This document shows positions 1-7,741 of a stretch of 7,741 nt of DNA, in pieces. A program made the position numbers and the translations under genes. The notes beneath the pieces were generated by a model that saw only the letters and a list, made by a program, of their open reading frames with translations, was not told where the DNA came from and made no database searches. Numbering within the stretch: the stretch's first letter is position 1; every line of letters begins with the position of its first letter. Source of the stretch: Eubacteriales bacterium (lineage in GTDB: Bacteria; Bacillota; Clostridia; Christensenellales; SZUA-584); the NCBI GenBank assembly GCA_028711205.1, contig JAQTSP010000119.1, positions 1 through 7,741 on the forward strand, given 5' to 3'.

Positions 1-68
1 TAGTTGGAAAGGCGCAGCAGATGTTTGCCGGAAAAGGCGCTTTTTGGTTTGTAAGACAGAAGATCCAT
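1..68 (-). CDS. argF: Ornithine carbamoyltransferase, N-terminal fragment (probable)
   Basis: The ATG at 68-66 opens a frame that runs off the left edge after 22 full codons. The peptide contains SGKHLLRLSN, which resembles the start of ornithine carbamoyltransferases, where a G-[RK]-x-[FL]-L-x-L segment precedes the first helix. About a dozen residues (MDLLSYKPKSAF) lie ahead of it. The enzyme would condense ornithine with carbamoyl phosphate to give citrulline, in the cytoplasm. The gene follows carB, the source of its second substrate, with a 42-base gap, and argF next to carB is a known order in Bacillota arginine operons. Its SD arrangement is unusual (see the hairpin entry). None of the catalytic motifs (STRT, HPTQ, HCLP) lie within the window, so the call rests on a short N-terminus plus context. 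Another arginine gene is possible but less likely. Confidence 0.72.
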   Translation of the reverse strand, partial: MDLLSYKPKSAFSGKHLLRLSN

Positions 69-106
69 ATTCGTATCACCCCCAAAACACGGGGGATACT
101 CCTTTC
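69..106 (-). promoter_or_regulatory. Hairpin-interrupted ribosome binding site of argF
   Basis: Read on the minus strand, the carB-argF spacer carries GAAAGGAG (106-99), then a hairpin, then GAAT and the ATG at 68. The hairpin spans 99-73: GTAT and CCCCC pair with GGGGG and ATAC, with a 7-base loop GTGTTTT and a 2-base TG bulge. GAAAGGAG matches the 5' half of a full SD (AGAAAGGAGGTGATCC) but lies 30 bases from the ATG, too far for normal use unless the hairpin folds. GGGGGTGAT (83-75) matches the 3' half and sits 10 bases from the ATG, but its G run is paired in the stem. Folding would leave the first SD about 4-5 bases from the ATG in effect; unfolding would expose the second. Any role in tuning ArgF output is inference. 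No T tract follows the stem, so it does not look like a terminator. Confidence 0.55.
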
Positions 107-110
107 AACC

Positions 111-3314
<3,204 letters not shown>

Positions 3315-3326
3315 GGTATCTCCTTG

Positions 3327-4517
3327 CTATTCCAGGGCTGTTTTTAACGCAACCAATAAGCTGTCGATATGTTCTTTTTGTATCACATACGGCGGCAGGA
3401 ACCGCAGCACGTTTTTGCCTGCCGTGGCCGTGACGAATCCGGCGCCCAGCAGCGCTTTTTGCACGGCCTTCGCGGATACGGGTTCTGCAAGGTCAAGCCC
3501 CAGCATCAGACCGCGGCCGCGCACCTCGCGGATTGAACCGCATGTCTCGGCCAGCGCCTCCAGTTTTTGTTTGAAATACGCGCCCGTTTCGCTGATGTGC
3601 GAGAGTATATCCGTACCCGTCAGCTTGTTCGTGACGTAATAAGCGGCCGCGCACGCGAGATGGCTGCCGCCGAACGTCGATCCGTGATCGCCCGCGGAAA
3701 ACGCTTGGGCCGCAAGCCCGCGCGCGAGAAACGCGCCGATCGGGAACCCGCCGCCAAGAGACTTTGCGAGTATCACAACGTCCGGTACCGCGCCCAAAGC
3801 CGGGGAGGCCAGAAACGTGCCCGTACGCCCCATACCCGTCTGTATCTCGTCCGCGATCATCAGCGCGCCGTGCTCGTCGCAGGCGCTCCGCACCGCGGCG
3901 TAGTATTCAGGTGTGATTGGCAGCAGGCCGCCTTCGCCGATGATCGGCTCGATCATCACCGCCGCGGTGTTGGCGCCGACCGCTGTTTCCAGCGCGGCGA
4001 TATCGTTGGGTGCGACGTAGGTGAATTTTTCCATCAGCGGCTTGTACGGGGCGTGGAACTTCTCCTGGCCCGTCGCCGCCAGCGTCGCCATCGTGCGGCC
4101 GTGGAAGCTGTTTTTCATCGTGATGATCTCAGTCCTCGGATTTCCCGTATTATAGTGGTATTTGCGTGCAAGCTTCAACGCGCCCTCGACCGCCTCCGTG
4201 CCGCTGTTGCCAAAAAACACATTATCAAACCCCGTCGCGCGGCAGAGCATTTCTGCAAGCTTTGCCTGTTCTTCGATATAAAACAGGTTGGATGTATGCA
4301 TCAGGCTATCGACCGTGTCTTTGAGCGCTTGCTTGTATCCCTCGTCTGAATACCCGAGGCAGTTGACGGCGATCCCTGAGAGAAAGTCGGTATATTTTTT
4401 TCCTTCGCTGTCAAAGAGATAAACGTCTTCGCCCCTGACGAAGCACACGCTCTGACGTTTGCCGAACACGGGCATAAAATATGTTGAATCCAGTTTTGCA
4501 ATTTCATCTAATTTCAT
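3327..4517 (-). CDS. argD: Acetylornithine aminotransferase
   Basis: This 396-residue class III, PLP-dependent aminotransferase is of normal ArgD length (about 390-405). It transfers the amino group of glutamate to N-acetylglutamate 5-semialdehyde, giving N-acetylornithine. Visible motifs are the phosphate-binding GNSGTEA (103-109), NSFHGRT (136-142), IADEIQTGMGRTG (221-233) with D223 for the PLP ring nitrogen, the Schiff-base lysine K252 in AKSLGGGFPIGA, HGSTFGG (278-284), and R372 in VLRFLPP. The short N-terminus (MKLDEIAKLDSTYFMPVFG) is typical of ArgD. The ATG has AGGGAG seven bases upstream, overlapping the last codons of argB; only four bases separate the two genes, so translation is probably coupled. 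Ornithine, succinylornithine and GABA aminotransferases share the fold, and some ArgD enzymes also act in lysine synthesis, but the operon position supports the arginine role. Confidence 0.96.
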   Translation of the reverse strand: MKLDEIAKLDSTYFMPVFGKRQSVCFVRGEDVYLFDSEGKKYTDFLSGIAVNCLGYSDEGYKQALKDTVDSLMHTSNLFYIEEQAKLAEMLCRATGFDNVFFGNSGTEAVEGALKLARKYHYNTGNPRTEIITMKNSFHGRTMATLAATGQEKFHAPYKPLMEKFTYVAPNDIAALETAVGANTAAVMIEPIIGEGGLLPITPEYYAAVRSACDEHGALMIADEIQTGMGRTGTFLASPALGAVPDVVILAKSLGGGFPIGAFLARGLAAQAFSAGDHGSTFGGSHLACAAAYYVTNKLTGTDILSHISETGAYFKQKLEALAETCGSIREVRGRGLMLGLDLAEPVSAKAVQKALLGAGFVTATAGKNVLRFLPPYVIQKEHIDSLLVALKTALE

Positions 4518-4521
4518 GGCG

Positions 4522-5385
4522 TTACTCCCTTACCATCGTGCCGATGCCGGTATCCGTGAATATCTCCAGCAGTATCGGATGCGGTATCGTGCCGTTCAAT
4601 ATATGCGTGCGCTTGACGCCGCTTCGTATCGCCTTGATGCACCCTTCCACCTTTGGGAGCATGCCGCCCGATATCACGCCGTTTTCGATGTACTTGTATA
4701 TTTCGCCGATCGTGATCTCGTATATCAGCGTGCCCGGGTCGTTGGGGTCGCTCCTGATGCCGTCGATGTCCGTCAAAAACATCAGCTTTTCCGCGCACAG
4801 CGCCGCCGCGATCTCTCCCGCAACGGTGTCCGCGTTGATGTTGTAGCTCTCGCCGTCAGGACCGACGCCGACCGGCGCGATGACGGGGATGTATTCGTCC
4901 TGCGTCAGTGTGGAGAGCAGCTTTGTGTTGATGCCCGTGACATGCCCGACGTAGCCCAGGTCCTGGCCGTCTTTCGCCTCCATCTTTTCCACCCGAATCA
5001 GGCCTGCGTCTTTGCCGCAAAGGCCGATCGCCCTGGCGCCTGCAATACCGAGCTGCGACACGATATCCTTGTTGATCTTGCCGGTCAGCACCATCTGGAC
5101 GACGTCCATTGTGTCGCCGTCCGTGACCCGAAGGCCGTTGTGGAACTTGGGCGTGATATCGAGCTTTGAGAGCATTTTGTTGATGTCGTTGCCGCCGCCG
5201 TGCACGACGATCGGGTTGACGCCGACGTATTTTAAAAGCGTGATATCCTGCATGATCTTTTTGGAAAGGTCTTCGGAGAGCATCGCGGCGCCGCCGTATT
5301 TGATGACCACCGTTTTGCCCGAAAGCCGCTGTATATACGGCAGCGCTTCGATCAGTATGCCCGCTTTTTCAATATATTTGTCCAT
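4522..5385 (-). CDS. argB: Acetylglutamate kinase (arginine-sensitive type)
   Basis: This 287-residue amino acid kinase phosphorylates N-acetylglutamate with ATP, the second step of the acetylated ornithine pathway. Visible motifs are VVIKYGGAAM (26-35, phosphate-binding K29), VVHGGG (60-65), NGLRVTD (83-89), NINAD (182-186), FLTDIDGI (203-210) and GGMLPKV (240-246). An N-terminal helix (KAGILIEALPYIQR, about 7-20) precedes the fold, and the C-terminus (H261 to T283) carries the H-x-x-x-G-x-x-P-H-x-x-L-L-E-x-F-T pattern. Both are hallmarks of hexameric, arginine-inhibited kinases; the roughly 258-residue E. coli enzyme lacks the helix. Feedback inhibition by arginine is therefore expected, by family knowledge. 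The gene starts one base after the argC stop (TAATATG) behind a weak AGGATGG ten bases upstream, so it probably depends on coupling to argC. Confidence 0.97.
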   Translation of the reverse strand: MDKYIEKAGILIEALPYIQRLSGKTVVIKYGGAAMLSEDLSKKIMQDITLLKYVGVNPIVVHGGGNDINKMLSKLDITPKFHNGLRVTDGDTMDVVQMVLTGKINKDIVSQLGIAGARAIGLCGKDAGLIRVEKMEAKDGQDLGYVGHVTGINTKLLSTLTQDEYIPVIAPVGVGPDGESYNINADTVAGEIAAALCAEKLMFLTDIDGIRSDPNDPGTLIYEITIGEIYKYIENGVISGGMLPKVEGCIKAIRSGVKRTHILNGTIPHPILLEIFTDTGIGTMVRE

Positions 5386-5386
5386 A

Positions 5387-6418
5387 TTATATATACCATC
5401 CTATATCACATAATCCCTCTCGTTCATCGAATCCGCACATCAGGTTCATGTTCTGCACCGCCTGGCCGGCCGCGCCTTTGATCAGATTGTCGATGCACGA
5501 CACGATGACGAGCCTGTTTACCCGCTTGTCGAGCGCGAAGCCGATCGCGCAGTTGTTGCTGCCCGCGACGTGCTTGATCTCGGGCAATGAATTTTCGTAC
5601 ACCTTGACAAACGGCTCATCGCAAAACATGCCGTATGCTGCAAAGACAGCGCCTTCGTCGATGCCTTCTTTTGGCGTCACGTAGATCGTCGATATGATGC
5701 CTCTTTTGATCGGCAGCAGATGCGGCGTGAACGAGAGCGCAATGCTTTCTTTGGCGGCTAACGACAACTCCTGTTCGATCTCCGATGTGTGGCGGTGCGT
5801 CGCGATGCCGTATGCTTTGACGTTCCCGTCGGTTTCGCAGAAGCTGTAGCCCGTATCCGCTTTCCGCCCCGCGCCGCTTGTGCCCGATTTCGCGTCGATG
5901 ATGATGCCGCCCGTTTCGATGATGCCCTGTACTAACAGCGGGTACAGCGCGAGTATCGCGCATGTCGTGTAGCAGCCCGGGTTGCCGATCAGCCTTGCAT
6001 TGCGTATACGGGTGCGGTAGAGTTCCGGCATGCCGTAGACGCTTTCGCCAAGCAGGTGTTTTGCCTTGTGCGCCATCTTATACCACAGCTCGTAGACGTT
6101 CGCGTTGCTGTACCGGAAATCTCCCGACAGGTCGATCACACGGACGCCGCCCGTAAGGAGCGCCGGAACGACCTCGCTCGACGTACCGTGAGGCAGGCAT
6201 GTCAGCACGATATCGCTGTCGTGGCATATCGCGCCGATATCCATTTCTTCAAGCGTATAGTCCCGGAACATAAAATTTGGATATATATCGCTTAATGCCT
6301 TGCCCGCGAAGGTCTTCGACACGGCGTGTGTGATATTGACTTTTTTGTGGCCGGACAGTATGCGCATCAGCTCCGCTCCCGCGTATCCCGTCGCGCCGAT
6401 CACCGAAATATTCACCAA
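5387..6418 (-). CDS. argC: N-acetyl-gamma-glutamyl-phosphate reductase
   Basis: This first gene of the operon encodes a 343-residue protein, normal for ArgC (about 345). It reduces N-acetylglutamyl 5-phosphate with NADPH to the semialdehyde. Visible motifs are the nucleotide-binding GATGYAGAEL (8-17), CLPHGTS (74-80), DLSGDFR (96-102), YGMPEL (128-133), the catalytic C149 in GNPGCYTT, AKSGTSGAGRK (176-186), HRHTSEIEQEL (208-218) and NLIKGAAGQAVQN (311-323). There is no ATG at the proper site. TTG (6418-6416) and GTG (6415-6413) are adjacent in frame. TTG is chosen because AGGGAGG lies eight bases upstream and the product starts M-V-N-I-S-V-I-G-A-T-G, like many ArgC proteins; with GTG the spacing is 11 bases and the protein is one residue shorter. 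The frame is open back to 6535, but that stretch is promoter DNA. Confidence 0.96.
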   Translation of the reverse strand: MVNISVIGATGYAGAELMRILSGHKKVNITHAVSKTFAGKALSDIYPNFMFRDYTLEEMDIGAICHDSDIVLTCLPHGTSSEVVPALLTGGVRVIDLSGDFRYSNANVYELWYKMAHKAKHLLGESVYGMPELYRTRIRNARLIGNPGCYTTCAILALYPLLVQGIIETGGIIIDAKSGTSGAGRKADTGYSFCETDGNVKAYGIATHRHTSEIEQELSLAAKESIALSFTPHLLPIKRGIISTIYVTPKEGIDEGAVFAAYGMFCDEPFVKVYENSLPEIKHVAGSNNCAIGFALDKRVNRLVIVSCIDNLIKGAAGQAVQNMNLMCGFDEREGLCDIGWYI

Positions 6419-6426
6419 AATAAACG

Positions 6427-6433
6427 CCTCCCT
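6427..6433 (-). promoter_or_regulatory. Ribosome binding site deciding the argC start
   Basis: AGGGAGG on the minus strand is a strong SD. It lies 8 bases from the TTG at 6418 and 11 from the GTG at 6415. It excludes the far upstream in-frame ATG codons (for example at 6535) as the main start, because they lie ahead of it and upstream of the predicted transcript start. Confidence 0.8.
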
Positions 6434-6440
6434 GATAGAA

Positions 6441-6458
6441 TATTTATAATTATACATA
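6441..6458 (-). promoter_or_regulatory. ARG box 2 (ArgR/AhrC operator), over the argC -10
   Basis: The plus-strand 18-mer TATTTATAATTATACATA is a near-perfect palindrome: only one symmetric pair of positions breaks it. Its 14-base core matches 11 of 14 positions of the ARG box TGAATwwwwATTCA, but many of those matches are A/T positions in AT-rich DNA, so alone it would be weak. Its centre lies 20 bases from that of box 1, leaving 2 bases between the two 18-mers, as in the tandem sites bound by hexameric arginine repressors. It covers the TATAAT of the argC promoter. Confidence 0.6.
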
Positions 6459-6477
6459 AAAATGTATAAAAATGCAA
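6449..6477 (-). promoter_or_regulatory. Sigma-A type promoter of the arginine operon
   Basis: On the minus strand TTGCAT (6477-6472) is followed after exactly 17 bases by a perfect TATAAT (6454-6449). The -35 matches only the TTG half of TTGACA. The predicted transcript start near 6442 gives a leader of about 24 bases that contains the argC SD. The promoter lies inside the two ARG boxes, so bound repressor would block polymerase. Confidence 0.65.
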
Positions 6478-6478
6478 C
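6461..6478 (-). promoter_or_regulatory. ARG box 1 (ArgR/AhrC operator), over the argC -35
   Basis: The plus-strand 18-mer AATGTATAAAAATGCAAC matches the AhrC-type operator as I recall it for Bacillus subtilis (CATGAATAAAAATKCAAG) at 15 of 18 positions, and TGAATwwwwATTCA at 12 of 14, including the TG and CA ends. It overlaps the -35 element of the argC promoter. Arginine-bound ArgR/AhrC binding here would repress argCBD-carB-argF. The repressor gene itself is not in the window. Confidence 0.72.
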
Positions 6479-6506
6479 ACCTATTTTCGAATAACGCATA
6501 CTCTTT

Positions 6507-6530
6507 TTTGCCAAACTAAAAGCAGGCAAA
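6507..6530. promoter_or_regulatory. Inverted repeat near the start of the adaptor gene
   Basis: TTTGCC (6507-6512) and GGCAAA (6525-6530) form perfect 6-base arms around 12 bases. The repeat fits a small operator better than a terminator: the stem is short and neither strand has a T tract after it. On the plus strand TTGCCA (6508-6513) could be a -35, with the weak TACATA (6531-6536) as a -10 after 17 bases, which would put the dyad within that promoter. The -10 match is poor (3 of 6), so both promoter and operator are tentative. Confidence 0.3.
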
Positions 6531-6555
6531 TACATAAAAAAAGGGGGGTTATTAT

Positions 6556-7741
6556 ATGAAGAAACTGATACTATTAATCATTGTGATCGCCGTGATCGCA
6601 GCCGGCTGGTTTTTATACTTTAACGACGGCGATACGGCCATGATGGTGAGCCTGAGCGAAGTCACATATACCGACCTTGTGAATTCGCTGGAGTTTTCCG
6701 GAGAGGTGACACCACAGGCCATGTATCGTGTCATGAGTGAAACAGGCGGCACAGTGGCGAAAATATACGTTTCGGAAGGAGACGAGGTGGGTTATGGCGA
6801 TGCGCTGTTCGGCCTTGACACGACGGAGGTGGAAAGCCTGCTGAAAGAAGCGGAGTTAAGCTATGACATATTGAGCGACTCCGCGGGCCAGGCGGTGATG
6901 GCGCAGTCGGATGCGCTTGAGAGCGCGGCGGCGGCCCAGCTGCAGGAGCAAAAGGCGCAGATCGCGCTCGCGCTGTCACAAACGACAGGGTATGATTATG
7001 AATCCTTCAACGAGGCGTTCTCGGCGGATGTCAGCGAAAGCGCGGCGGCGATGGCCGCGGCTCTTGGCGACATGAGCCTCGATGATATCTACAGCGAAAG
7101 TGAATATGAGGCCGGCGCCTCGGATGACGAGTTGGAGATGGCTGAACTGGCTGTGAAAAGGCTGAAAAACCGGCTTGACGACATGTCGTACGAAAGCCTG
7201 ATAGAAGGGACGGTGATATCCGTCAATATCAATAGCGGCGAAGTGCTCTCTCCGGCTGTACCCGCGATGGTCATTGCCGACACGGAAAACGTGATCGTGT
7301 GCGGATACGTCTATGAAAAAGATGTCGGTGATCTCAGCGTCGGCATGGACGTGAAGATACATACCGACGAAGGGTATTATATGGGGACGCTGACAAAGAT
7401 CGGTGAAGCGGCGTCAGAGATTGGAGACACGACGAGCTATGAGACGATGACAAAGGTCGAGATCACGCCCAGAAGTATTTTTAATAAAATGCCGGGCGCT
7501 ATCGTCGATCTGGAGATCATATTAAGCGAAAAAAGTCTTGTGCTGGCGCTGCCGCTCGACTGCATTACGGACGACGGCTGTGTTTATGTGGTGACAGATG
7601 AGGATACCGTTGAAAAAAGAGCGGTCGAGACAGGTTTTGAGGACACATTTAATGTCGAGATAGTCAGCGGCCTGTCAGCCGGAGAAACGGTTGTTTTGTC
7701 GCCCGAAGATATTGAGGAAGGCCAGCGGGTGGCATATGATT
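6556..7741 (+). CDS. HlyD/MacA-family membrane-fusion adaptor subunit (3' end cut)
   Basis: The frame is open from ATG at 6556 to the right edge (395 full codons). A G-rich SD, AAGGGGGG, ends seven bases upstream. Residues 4-22 form one N-terminal membrane helix (LILLIIVIAVIAAGWFLYF) with lysines before it, so most of the protein would lie outside the membrane. Residues about 60-90 (SETGGTVAKIYVSEGDEVGYGDALFGLD) form the first half of a split lipoyl domain. About 91-214 form the coiled-coil hairpin, and 215-241 (IEGTVISVNINSGEVLSPAV) the second half. A beta-barrel and membrane-proximal region follow (about 242-395). This is the layout of adaptors that link an exporter to its outer parts; in monoderms they usually pair with a MacB-like ABC transporter encoded next door, outside this window. 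Substrate unknown. The hairpin tip region is unusually acidic. Family length suggests only a short stretch is missing. Confidence 0.85.
   Translation, partial: MKKLILLIIVIAVIAAGWFLYFNDGDTAMMVSLSEVTYTDLVNSLEFSGEVTPQAMYRVMSETGGTVAKIYVSEGDEVGYGDALFGLDTTEVESLLKEAELSYDILSDSAGQAVMAQSDALESAAAAQLQEQKAQIALALSQTTGYDYESFNEAFSADVSESAAAMAAALGDMSLDDIYSESEYEAGASDDELEMAELAVKRLKNRLDDMSYESLIEGTVISVNINSGEVLSPAVPAMVIADTENVIVCGYVYEKDVGDLSVGMDVKIHTDEGYYMGTLTKIGEAASEIGDTTSYETMTKVEITPRSIFNKMPGAIVDLEIILSEKSLVLALPLDCITDDGCVYVVTDEDTVEKRAVETGFEDTFNVEIVSGLSAGETVVLSPEDIEEGQRVAYD

Noticed and set aside
73..99. carB-argF hairpin as a rho-independent terminator
   Set aside because: No run of T follows the stem on either strand, and an SD and start codon follow directly on the minus strand.
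3567..4349. Plus-strand open frame of 260 codons inside argD
   Set aside because: Antisense to conserved ArgD motifs, very Arg/Ala rich, no family resemblance; a shadow of the real gene.
4459..5169. Plus-strand open frame of 236 codons across argB and argD
   Set aside because: It spans the argB-argD junction on the opposite strand and its residues look like the complement of ArgB codons. Both minus-strand genes are intact and strongly conserved.
6507..6530. Dyad as a terminator between the divergent units
   Set aside because: Only six base pairs with a 12-base loop, no T tract, and no gene ends here on either strand.
6419..6535. In-frame upstream extension of argC to an ATG at 6535
   Set aside because: The extension covers the promoter, ARG boxes and SD, and adds 39 residues unlike any ArgC N-terminus.
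6976..7362. Minus-strand open frame of 128 codons in the adaptor gene
   Set aside because: Antisense to the lipoyl and beta-barrel part of a clear HlyD-like protein. No homology was recognised; the neighbouring minus frames at 6552-6979 are rejected likewise.

Overview
This window holds most of an arginine biosynthesis operon, read leftward on the minus strand, and the start of a divergent export gene on the plus strand. The operon order in the direction of transcription is argC, argB, argD, carB and then the first 22 codons of a gene that is most likely argF, cut by the left edge. The gene starts, Shine-Dalgarno (SD) sites and near-zero spacing (1, 4 and 12 bases between the first four genes) point to a single transcript. 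The gene content, the AhrC/ArgR-type operators, the strong purine-rich SD sites and a membrane-anchored HlyD/MacA-like adaptor fit a monoderm Bacillota, probably a clostridial-grade anaerobe with fairly GC-rich genes. That lineage call is inference; no rRNA or lineage marker is present.

Region by region: 1-68 is the 5' end of argF. 69-110 is a 42-base spacer with a strong GC hairpin lying between two SD-like segments. 111-3314 is carB, 3327-4517 argD, 4522-5385 argB and 5387-6418 argC. 6419-6555 is an AT-rich divergent control region. It holds a good promoter for argC (TTGCAT, 17 bases, TATAAT) covered by two tandem ARG-box-like palindromes, plus a separate small dyad next to the plus-strand gene. 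6556 to the right edge is a HlyD/MacA-like adaptor gene, nearly complete.

How the genes work together: ArgB phosphorylates N-acetylglutamate, ArgC reduces the acyl phosphate to the semialdehyde, and ArgD transaminates it to N-acetylornithine. CarB makes carbamoyl phosphate, and ArgF would join that to ornithine to give citrulline. Two partners often found in such operons are absent from this stretch: argJ (ornithine acetyltransferase, often between argC and argB) and carA (the glutaminase subunit, usually just before carB). ArgB carries the N-terminal helix and C-terminal signature of arginine-inhibited kinases. With the ARG boxes, this suggests control by arginine both at the enzyme and at transcription.

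I see no mobile element, CRISPR array, tRNA, rRNA or clearly novel multi-gene system. The most unusual features are the hairpin-split SD before argF, the two missing operon members, and the acidic insert in the adaptor protein.
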